Shown here one piece after another: positions 24,427-36,400 of a stretch of DNA of 64,000 bases. The DNA comes from Pseudeuparius sepicola. Taxonomy: Eukaryota; Arthropoda; Insecta; Coleoptera; Anthribidae. A model generated the notes under the pieces. It was not told the origin of the DNA. It searched no databases and saw nothing but the letters and a program-made list of their open reading frames with translations. How positions within the stretch are numbered: position 1 is the first letter of the stretch; each line of letters starts with the position of its first letter. A program made the position numbers and the translations under genes. The stretch lies in the NCBI GenBank assembly GCA_963920635.1, contig OY987303.1, positions 52,327,223 to 52,391,222 on the forward strand, read 5' to 3'.

Positions 24427-27400
24427 GTGAGTATGCCAAGAATTGTTAAAGATTTATTGATTTCGAACGGCCATATTTTTTGTATTTTAGGGCTACCTTA
24501 GCCAACAATGACTCTATCAAAGTTCCTATAGGAAGTTTAGAAAAAATCGACGAAAAAGAATATAACCCCTTTGACCACAGAATACTTGAACACCCCAACA
24601 CGTAAGTATCATATGTTTTTTTTTTATTTTTTAAATTCTGTGCTGCCTTTTTTATAGATTTTTTGGAGCGTTGATACATTTGCTCAAAAGCTCGCTGGGC
24701 ACTGGAATTCTAGCCATTCCTAGGGCTTTTAAGAGTGCTGGACTTATAGTTGGATTATTTGGTACGATCCTGATTGGAATATTATGTACGCACACCATCC
24801 ACATACTGGTAAGTAATAAAATCGAGAAAACGGGACATTTTTTTGCTCTGCAAAATAATAATGGCTTGTAAATCGGACGTAAAGGCCACTTATCGGTTGC
24901 CCTGGTATACTTCCTCGATCTTTATATCTCATTATCTCAATGACGACAGAAAAAGTTGACTAAAGCTCCAGAAAACCTGTCGCGAGCATACCGTCACAGA
25001 CCTATATAGCTTAGCGAAGCTATATAGGTCTGTGATACCGTGTTTGAAGACATACATTTTAAATTTGGGATCTTCGGTAGGTATGTTAGGATAGAATATA
25101 TCATAATATACTAATACATTAATTCACATAGGAAACTTATACACATAAGTGCTTTCATAAAATCACAATTGAAATCGGTAAAGATATTAAAAATAATTTC
25201 GTAGGTGACTAAATAAATCTTTTAATAAAATGTCAACATTTTATCATTATCATTCAAGTATTTTCGTCCTACTATGCTGTCCATCTAGTTCAAGAAGAGT
25301 AGTATACCATTCCCTTCTTCTGAGCTTCACAAAAATATTGTGCAAACTATGAAGGAAAGAGGGTGACAACATCTCAAGTGATGAAATGAATATTAACAAG
25401 ATACTTCTTACCAATTCAATGTAAACATTGGGTATGTCACAATACAATAGTAATTTTTTATGTTGCAGAACGAGATTTTGAGATTTATGACGTGGTTTAT
25501 TTAGATTAAATTAGATTAGATTAAATTGTGGAATGTGTATATTATTCAAAAATTTTTAGATAACATTTAAATCATTGTTTTTAGATTGTCAATCAGTTCA
25601 ATTACTTATCAAGATCTAAGTGCACTACCCAACACAAAACAATTTTAAAACTTTTCAGGTGAGAAGTTTAAAATGTATAGAGTGGCGCACAGGTCCGCAT
25701 TAAGGGAGATAGGGGCACTGAAAAATATGGACCAAAATTTTATTTTTTAAATTATAATTATTGGATAGTTTGTTCAAATTTAGACTAGTAGGTACTAAAA
25801 TATGATTATACATAATCGTGATTGGTTAATATTTGTTTTGACTGTTCCACAGTTTGAAATGGCGCAGTTTTTTTTCCTCAAAATCCCTCTTCCAGCAGAA
25901 GACTTGGAAGAGACCTTTTTTACTAAGCATACATGGGAGAATTTTAAAAACATGTAAACTTTAAAAAACCAACATTCTGGAAATCAATACATCCTGCTAA
26001 TACACCACGCATAGTAGGTACTGAAAAATATGTCCTCCCATTATGTATAAAAAAATATACAGGGTAAGTCAGAATGTAAAGTAAATACTTTGAAGGGGTG
26101 TTCGGCAGGTGGTTTTAAGGGGGGTCTTTCATATAAAATTTTTCGATTTGGGCTTTCCTTGCCAAGTTATTCGGTTCTACAGGGTGACCCAAAAGTATTT
26201 TATATTTTTATCTCAATAACGGCGCTACTTAAAAATTTGAAACTTGGTATGTGTTATCTGCTTACTGGAAGACGCCTTAGGGTAGTTTATTCATTTACAC
26301 ACTGCCCTAAAAAAGGGTAGAAACTAACAACCCCTATTAATTTTTTGTGGGTCATTTTTACCTATAACAAAAATATGATTTTTGTAGCCCTTTTATTTAA
26401 GAAACTTTTTTCCTTCTACATTTTTTCTCAAAAACAAAATATTTTTCCTCCAAAAAAAAAATTTCATGCCAAATACCATTTCCATGATTGTTCCAGAAAA
26501 TCACGTAAAAATTCATAGGTAGGCTGGCGTCAAACAATGTAATTATTTTTTCTTGAAATCGGCATTAAAATGTCCCAAAATCGTCATTAAAAGCACAGAA
26601 ATCGTACAATAATGTAGCCCATTATTGTACGATTTTTTCAATAAGTAGGCCTTGGCGAGATGTAAACATCAAACGTCAGACGCGGAGAAATCGCCCGTCA
26701 AAAGTGACCAAATATTCAAAACCCGGCCGATAAAGGCTCATTTAACTTTTCGTATACATTGCGAAATTGTTTCCTATAGAAGCGCAATCCTTCAGTATAC
26801 ATATTTTAGTAAATTTGAAAATCAATAAATTTGTTGTGTAGGCTGCACAAGAAGCAGCAGTTTGGTTTTTCTGTCAGAAGGTGCCGTACATCATTATACT
26901 TGTCCTAGGTAGAGCGATCGGTAAAGTCAAGCAACGCCGCGCGTAGTCGGTTCGTGGACGGGTGATCCCTTATTATTATTTTCTTGCCTAATAAAACATT
27001 TTTTTTCCGATTTCAAGAAAAATATAATATGTACCTCGGCACTGAAGTTCTTTTTATGACTCATGTGATTTATTTGCCTCGGCCAGAGGCCTCAGCAACT
27101 AAACTCCACATGAGTCATAAAAAGTTGAACTTCAGTGCCTTGGTACATAAATAACTATTATTGAACATTAAAACAACAAAAATATCAGGTAACAAAAATT
27201 CAGCTTCAGGATAAAAAAAGGTGTTACAGTAGATTCTCAAAATGCTATGTCCATTACATCATACTTTACTCACCCATTACAATACTGACATTTTCTTCGA
27301 GACCTATTGATTGCTTGAGTTTTCTTACTTAACTGAATCACCGATCGTAATGAAATGAATTGTACCATGTTAAATCGTTTTTTTTATAAAATTAAAATCG

Positions 27401-30400
27401 TTATTTTCCGACAAAGAATTCAGTTTCAGAGACTTTCACAATTGTTGTTACGAAACGTATCCTGTATAAAGAACAAATAAAAATTATAAGTCAAATATAG
27501 AAAATTTTAATCGCATAATAACGCATAACCAAATTTGGTTAAAATACCCTTTGGCTAATTTAGACACTATAAAATACACATATTTTTTACTTTAATACCT
27601 TTTAACTTGGAAACGAAGTTTTTTCTTTAAAAGGTTGTATCAAATAACCTACTTTATTTAAACATGTTATTGTCGGGTCCGATATTATAAATGGCTCTCC
27701 TTGTATAATAGTTCTGTTGCATCATTTGAGTTGAGCATCTTTTCAGGTAGGAGCCAATATACCAATCAAATTATTTTCTTATTTGTTGATGATTTAGGAA
27801 GCAATTAAAAAAAATGTTTTATAAATCGTATAATAACACTTCTTAATAAATCTGTAAATAAAGGTATTAAGATTATCTACTACTCATACCAATTTTTCAA
27901 ATATTTTAAAGGATTAGGTACTACTAAGCAAATAAAATCATGAAGCCCATTGTTTCGTTCCAGTATTTTTATATACATTGTTATTTAAGGAACATACAAC
28001 AGAGATTACACGTAAATTTTTATTGAAGTAGTTTTGGCAAAACTGATGTTGATACATAAAAATGTAATAGGAACGACAAATTAAAGCTTCTACAAATTCA
28101 GGGCCTTACAACTTCAAGGATAGAACAAAGGTGAAGCATTTAAAATGTTTGTACCTATATTATGATGTCTGTAAAAACAGTCTATAAAAATATTGCCTAA
28201 CAGTTAAGGGATTTAATATCTAGTTCACATTGTTTCTAAGCAAATTTGAGCAACAATTTTCGTACAGCATCCTTTTCAACATAAATTATTTATAGCGTAG
28301 ATCCAGCGACCAGGTGGTATAGTCATAATGATGGATGTCAGATAAATTGGCCAAAAATTATCGCGGACAAAACTCGTCAAAACCGGTTGTTTCTTTGCAA
28401 TCGTTTAGAAACCGGCTATTATTCTTTTTACATAGGTACGTCATCACGTGTGGTATTGAGAAAAAGGGTAATATACAGGGTATCCCAACGGAAATTACCC
28501 ATCGTCAATAAATAAACAACACAATAGCTTCGCTATAAATACTTGAAACACAAAAAAAATGTGAAATAAACCAGACAATTTTTTTAATTTTTGTAGAACA
28601 ATAATGAGCCTTGTTCACTCGATATTTCTTACTACTAGAACGAAATTACTCACATAACTCTTTAATAAAACCCCCTAAGCATCTTTCTCATCAATACCTA
28701 ATTTTGTTATTAACTAAAAAAATATGTAAAAATTTTAAGCTGCGCGTCTTAATTTGGAGCAATGAAATTGCGTTTGCGATGTTGCCGGTTATACTAGTAA
28801 TCCAGGCCCCAAAAATCCGATCTCCATTCTATTCTCAGATGTGCACATTGAATCGAAATCAATTCTCTAGACTCTAGAGAAAGACAGGTTGTATAAACGG
28901 TTGTCGGAACTCGACCTTACAGATGCAGGTAGAACTAACAATCTGTGGTCTGGTCATGTCATTTTGTCATTCTCTAATGTAGACCGAACTAAAAAAAACT
29001 AAAGGTTTTTCTGAAAACCTGCAAAAGTTAAAAGTTAAAGTGTATACTGTATTCTGGTTTGCAATTAAATGCAATTGGTCTTGTAATAAGGATGCTAGGC
29101 ACTTATTTCGCGTTATCGGTAAATATTGATAACCTCCCGAAAGAACTGATAAAGTGATAGATCCCGTAATTGCGAGAAAGGAATATTTGGGTCATCCGGA
29201 AAACCTTTTGATGGTCATGTTAGGGAATTATAGAAAACACATTCGAGAGTTAAGAAATATTATTTGTAAAATGAAGAAGATCAACAGCAAAAACCAATGA
29301 TGTCAGAATATTTCGAGTTAATAAATTAAATTTTGATTATCAAGATTATTGATAGTTAATTTACTAGCAAAATGTTATAAGTCAGATTCATTTGGGTTTT
29401 GACAACTTACAGGTCGGCGACCATTCTGCAAGTAACTTTTAACTCAAAAATGGGAAAAATATTGCGATTTTGGTATATTATTAAATTATTTTTATATCTT
29501 TTTATGGACTCTGCTCTTTTCGATCAATTTAGCTACTATGGGGCATTCGCCACCTTATTATTATTTTTGGGGATAAATCCTATACCTACCTAAAGACACA
29601 CACCACCCAGGGCATTGCCGCGGTGGGAATCGAACCCACGACGTACGGTGCCAAAGCGTGTGGCACCGCTCCCTGATATTGAGTTCATGTGTTAGGTCTA
29701 TTTGAATCTTGCCACAAAATATCATAGGTTAGGTAAATTTTCTTCTTCTTAAGTCTTCACAAATCTCAAATAGAAACATATCGATATTGCCGTAAATCGT
29801 ATCAACGTCGCAAAACAGTAGCCATTCAGCGTTTTGGGCCCGTGACGTCAAAAACATTTTTAGGGCATTTCCCGGCCGAAAAAAAATCGGAAGAAATATT
29901 TTCGTGTTTTATTTACTTTAAGATTCATAATCAAAAATAAAAAAGTGTGAAACAGGCCCATTATCCTTGCTGATACTAGAAAAAATATGATGACATTTTG
30001 CGGTGTTACTATTTTCCCCTGTTTCTAGGTCGTGGCATCTCAGAAAATGTGCAAAAAGTCAAAAGTGCCAAGTCTGGGCTTTGCGGAGACTGCCGAAGAA
30101 GTCTTCAAAAACGGACCCAAAAAACTTAGAGGGTTTTCTACATTTGCCAAGTAAGTGTTGTATCGGTACAGTCTACTATGTAAACAACCAAACTAGAACA
30201 GAATTAATAATTTAAAAACTAAAAACGTGGGCCTGCAATCGCCTTATTTTAGATATACAGGGTGTTCAAATTTCCCCCAAATTTATGGTGGCATTTTCAA
30301 AAATAACAATAAAAATACCGACCTAAGTTTGTTTTTTGTGTTTATTTTTTATTTAATTATTAGGTTTTTTAAATCCACTATGTTGCATGTTTGGGCAAAA

Positions 30401-33400
30401 AATCAGCAAAATCTAAAGAAGAAATACATTTTGGGAGCATTGTTTTTGCCACAAGATTTTTTTGTCCAAATATGCCCAATATAATGTAATGTTTAGGATT
30501 TTTTTTGAAAACCTAACAATTTTAAAAATATACTTTAAAAACACACTTGGGTTAGTAGTAAAATGAAGAAGCCATCTTAACGATCATGATGTTGTGGATT
30601 TCTTAATATTATTTATGATGTCTTAAATTGAAATTCACTTCCATGTACTTATTATTGTCTTCTGTGGATTACAATACTTCAAATTGAAGGTGACCGCAAG
30701 TAATGCTTACTTAAAATGCAATCATTATCTCAGATATAAATCTGCCCCAGCAGTCTGGAATTGAAATTCATTATTTTGGGAAAACCAAAACTATTATATT
30801 ATTCGGTAATGACTAATATTCACCGCAGACACTATTTTATGAGTATTAAATGAGAAATTCGAAGTTTAACGATAATTTTGGTTCATGTAAATTGAACAAT
30901 TATTATCAATAATAATTATTAGTACCTAATATTTTTTCTACTAAAATAAATTCTACTTCTAAACATCAGCCATTCAATAATAATTATTATTAAGAGGGTG
31001 TTTTTGTGGCGTTAGCACGTAGCAGATGAAAGATAGTCTGCTCTGCAATAATTACGTGTACAGGGTGGGCCATATTGGACACTTTTAAAGGGAAACTCCT
31101 ATTTTTGACGGATATCGGTGTCTGAGGCTAATTTTTTATGATAAACTTAATGGCCAAAACCGCAAATCTATATCTGTCACCGTTCTTGAGTTATAGGGCG
31201 TTTTTCGAAAATGTGCTTATTTTTCGAAATGTGGCCGTAACTTTTTTCGGGTTAAAAATTTTGTGTTTCTCTAAAAACATTCCTAAAGCACTTATTTACA
31301 TAGAATCCAATGCTGCTACTACATTTTTTTTTTCAAGTCAATGAGTTACCCATGAAAAAAAAAACATTTTTTAAATACAACACCCTGTATATTTTTGCAT
31401 TTTTTTGAAGAGCAAAAAAAATACCATTCGAAAAATATATCATAATGATTTACTACATAAGTAGTTATCAATTACTAATAGCTTTTATGATTTCATATGT
31501 ATAACAAGTAGGCTTTGGACGGTGAGACAATAAAACAACCGTGGAAAAATGTTTACTGTTACCTGTCAAATTTTTAGTTAAGCTGTTTAGGCAATGTAAA
31601 GATTTTTCTATTTTTGTATAATTTATAAACTTTATAATATAGCTATAATGAAGTTTGAAAGTTATGAAAAATGGGATATGACAGTCAGTTTTATACAATC
31701 CGTGGAAAATGAAGATAACGAGCAATTTATACTACGAGCGGTATCCAGAGAGAAGACATCCTTTCAAGGACATTTTTGCAAGATTGCGACTTAATTTGAT
31801 TAATAGTGGGCATTTTGAAAAGGATGGGCCGAAAAGGTATGACAAACTATCATATTCCATTTTTCATAACCTTCAACTTTCATTGTAGGTATGTAATAAA
31901 GTTTATAAATTACACAAAAATAGACAAATCTTTACATTGCCTAAACAGCTTAACTAAAAATTTGCCAGGTAACAGTAAACATTTTTCCACGGTTGTTTCA
32001 CTGTTTCACTGTTTCACTGTCCAAAGCCTACTTGTTGAAAGGGCGCGTATCCAATTTAACACATGAAATCATAAAATCTATTAGTAATTGATAACAACTT
32101 AAGTAAATCATTAAGTGTTAAAGTGTTATCTATTTTTTAATGGTAATTTTTTGCTCTATTAAAAATGCAAAAATATGTAGGGTGTTCCATTTAAAAAAAT
32201 TTTGTTTTCATTGGTAACTTTTAAACCATTTACTTGAAAAAAAATGTAGTAGCAGCATTGGATTCTACGTAAAAAAGTGCTTTAAGAATGTTTTTACAGA
32301 AACACAAAATTTTCAACCCGAAAAAAGTTACGGGTTACAAATATTGATTTGCGGTTTTCGCCATTGGATTTATCATAAAAAATTAGCCTCAGGCACCGAT
32401 ATCAGTTTTCGTCAAAAATAGGAGTTTCCTTTTAAAAGTGTCCAATTTGGCTCACCCAGTACAGAAATCCACCCTTATCTGTTATAAGTATTTCAATCTT
32501 TTATATCATTTTTTCTGTTTCCATACTCTCACATGTATTTGCCGTTTTTTCTACAATCTACAGGATGGATAAATAGGCCATTCCAGTCAGCTGTATGGAT
32601 ATAATTTTATGTCCACCCTAGGTAGAATATGAAATCAAAATCATCCAATCCCAGTTAATAAAGCGTTCTCATTTTATTCCAAAACGTCGGAGTGATCTGT
32701 CAAATTATGTTCACCTTTTATCCAAAAAGATTAGACCTAGTGAGACGTTGACGTTTAAAAAATTAGAAGCCGTGTATCTATACTCCTCCACAGGCAATTT
32801 TCAGAATCCGTCAGAGGCGACTATTTTAAAGATTACACCATAACTTGTTTTAAGCTTGTTATTTGAATTAAAAATATTTCACACGTTAATGGTCGTCTTC
32901 CTTATTGTAATTTTGTTATTCGCTGATATATTATTACTTTTTGTTTGTTGACAATTTTCATAAAGCGGATGTTATTGCTTAGTTTACTTTAGGAATTTTT
33001 GTGATTTTTTTGTTAACTTGCAAAATAACAATGATAATTAAAGTAATAGGTGTGTTGAAAAAATAGTTTTAATAGGGATATTCAAAGAAATAAAGTTGTG
33101 TTTAAACGAAACCGCCACGCCATCGTATATAGCCTCCAAATTATTAAGACATACAACAAGAAAACAATATTTTATTTATTTTTTAAATAGCTTGAAGTAT
33201 GGAACGATATCTCATTAGTTTGACGCCACAGATTCAAGCGGGGCGTCCTTTGTACTTATTACAAAACAAAAAAGTGCAAAGGATACCCTGAGGCCAAAAG
33301 TATATACCCAAAGTCCTTACTAGGACTGTCAACTGGTATTTTATCTAGCCAAGTTGGCATCAGTGTAGAGAAAAATGCAACCTAGTTCTAAATTCAGATC

Positions 33401-36400
33401 AATAATGAGCCCTTCTACCAAATATTTTGAAAAAATATCTAATACGTATAGCTATCACTCAAACTATTCGAAACTGTTAATAAACCATTTAGGGCTGAAG
33501 TTTTTGCCTGGAAAATGAAAGCTGACAAAGGTTGTAAAATAAACGGTATTTTTTTAGTTGCTAATGATAAACATATTTTCATTAAATTAATAATTAATTA
33601 AAAACTGGAAAACGGGATTGGAAGAACATTTGACAAGCGTATTATTATCCTTGGCCTATACTATATCCAAGTTACAGAGGCAGTGAATCAAAACATTGGC
33701 CACCACGTGATCGCGATGTGACCTATTCTCTTATTGGTCTGGAAGTTGTAAAATCTCAAGTGTTTAGGCGGCGAGTTGAATGCAGGGCCGGCTCTTCCCT
33801 CAGTCGAGTTTCTTGCATAGGCAGGACGGCGCGTAGACTTGTTGCAGAATCTCATATTATATTAGTCCGACCCTGGTAATCGACCGCAATTCGGTCATGT
33901 GATTTTGCTTATATCTACTGCCTCTGTAACTTGGATAGACTATAGTCAAAATCATATTTTCATATTCAAGAGTCAAGAGTGCCTTATCTAAAATTATACC
34001 AAGCACCAAAATATTTCACCTGATAATATAAAATTGATGCCAGTAGAAAATTAACTTTGTTCAAACAATTTGCTAAATTAATTTTCGAAATAATTGTACA
34101 GGGTGGCCCAACTTCCAGAATCAATAGAAAAAGTCAAAATAAGACGGTTTTTTTCCTAGAACTTAGAGCTTAGAGCCCATATAATTCTCTATTGGTAAAT
34201 CATTTTGTATGATAGTGTTACAATATGCCGACAAGGTAATTTCTACTTTATTTATTATAAGAACGTAATTCTTCTAAAGCCGTACCTAGACCTTATACAT
34301 AAGTAAATAAACATCGAAGGTAAACTTCTCGATACAATTATGGCGCAGCTAGTTCCCAGTTCCACGACCTTCCAGCAAACGCACCAAGCGTCCCGAGAAA
34401 TTACCGAAAAATGTGACTAAATAAATCGTTTTTAAGGTTGTTCCGGAAATCCTGCAGCTAATTCAAATGTTCAGCATCGGCCCACATTGTATAGAAATAT
34501 GCGCGATGAGCGCATCGTGAAAGAATTTCGCACGTCGGTTCCATTAGTTATATTTTTTTGGCGGTGATTATATTCTAGAAAAGAAACTGGTCTGTTAACT
34601 GTTATTTGTTTCGTTTCACCTCTCCAAAGTTCATGCAGTGATTTAAAAATGTCCAAGCATCCAAGCAAAAAGATTTCTGTTATTTTGAAGTATCGCAATA
34701 CCTATGCTACAAGGAAACAGGTATGGAACTCGATTTCCTTTCACTATTACTGCAACGCTTATTTTTCTTAGGATAAATATTAAAGATTTGCCTTGGGTTT
34801 AACCAGTGTCAATAATGTAAGCAACCGATTTTAAACATTATCCACCAGGATTTTGAATGAGCATAGCTTCAAAACAATGCTGGGTATTCAAGGTTGTAAT
34901 ACTGAAAGGTCATAATGTACTTTACTGATCATAGAGATATTGTTTCTGTGTTAAAATTTTCTATTTACACAAGGCTTTTATTATTTGTAGTTTACATATT
35001 TGAACAAACGTCAAAGACTAGGTTTATCATAAATTATTTGGCATCGGTTTCAAGTAAATGTGGGTGATAAGTTGTTGCTATTAGTCGAGTAGTCAATAAT
35101 GGGTTGAAACCTGTCACTGATAATAATAATTATTATAATTGCATACATATATTCAATAAAATGTATTAAAATATTTTTATTGAAGATGTAAGCAAGAATT
35201 TTATTTCTACTTTTATTGTTCACCTTGAATCGACTTCAATAAACAAGTACCTTACCTTCTACAAGACATCATTACAAGAACATTGTGAACAATTATTTGA
35301 AGTAGGTATTTAAGAAATAATGTGAAACATTTTTTTTTACTTCTTTTTAAATAAGCAATAATTGATTCGGCAAAGGCCATTGCTTTCTCCATCAACTAAA
35401 GCCAGCAAAAATAGTTTAACAATTTTTTATTTGTTTACAAACAAAATTTCTAAGAACCCATTTGAATACTATTTGCATTTGTGATCAATTTTAGAGATTA
35501 ACCTCAACCATCCATTTTCAATGGAGGTCACAAAAAGTGTCATCATACTTAATTATTATAAATGTAGCATTCTAGGTGAAGGGCAGATATTTGCAAACTT
35601 GTTCACCGACAGAATACCTACAATAATTTTATGCTCAGATTGTTATACTCAATAGTTATTGTGCCGTCATGCGGTTAAAGGTTGCTAATTCAGAATTGTT
35701 TTTTCAGGAATTTCATTGAGATAGCACTGGTGCTCACTTACTACGTTGGAAATGCTGTTTACATCGTTTTCATCACAGAATCTATTACCAAGGTACCTAT
35801 AACAGAAAATTCATTCTCTCTTGAGGTTGTTAGAATCAATCATTCCAGGGACCCTTTGAAGTAAAGGGACCCAGCATTATACTTTTTAAAGTGAGGCCGT
35901 TTCTTTCCTCATTCTAATGGTCTCAATGATGCCAAGTATGCCATTTTATTGGAGAATCTATGAATATAATTGATTGTTAGTAAAAATTAATAATGGTTTC
36001 CATGATTTCTAAAAATTAGACTTGACAATGTTCTGTCAACAAACACAGAAAATGGCAAGTGCCAAATGAATCAAATTTATTTTATATTTGAATTTGGTTT
36101 CCTGCAATTATTTCCAGGAATTTAAGTACCTAATATAAGTTTGCTAAGTCAGTGCCGATTTTGCTTATTTGAGAATTAGTCGCTATTGCACCTTGTTACC
36201 AGGTTCCTCACACCATTTGTAATATGTAGGTATAATAGGTACGTACTTGAACTTTCTTCCCTTGTTGAATGTATCTACCCAAGGAACTGTCACAGATTTT
36301 GGGATGGACTAATAAGATTAGGTCTTGTACTTAGTTCTAATCATGTAGTTTTTCTCGGTGCTCATTATAAAATTTTTATTCCCAAGGTACCTCACAAACG

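Larger units (their letters stand above)
24809..30028 (+). other. Transporter intron 3 (5.2 kb), filled with repeats
   Basis: Non-coding. It holds a 42-bp palindrome (24994-25035), a CAGGG-ended repeat from 26060 interrupted by a ~600-bp 5S-like repeat (26551-27155), and a tRNA-like SINE tail on the minus strand near 29600-29690. The rest is AT-rich with no supported exon. Both flanking junctions are phase 0. Confidence 0.85.
30151..35707 (+). other. Transporter intron 4 (5.6 kb), with foldback and MITE
   Basis: Non-coding. It contains a single CAGGG-ended arm near 30258-30490, a 1.4-kb foldback (31061-32459), a 268-bp MITE (33667-33934) and another single repeat arm near 34100. The remainder is AT-rich without supported exons. 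Confidence 0.8.

Noticed and set aside
29600..29690. Functional tRNA gene on the minus strand
   Set aside because: Good T-arm but no acceptor stem pairing and a wrong anticodon loop; a SINE remnant fits better.
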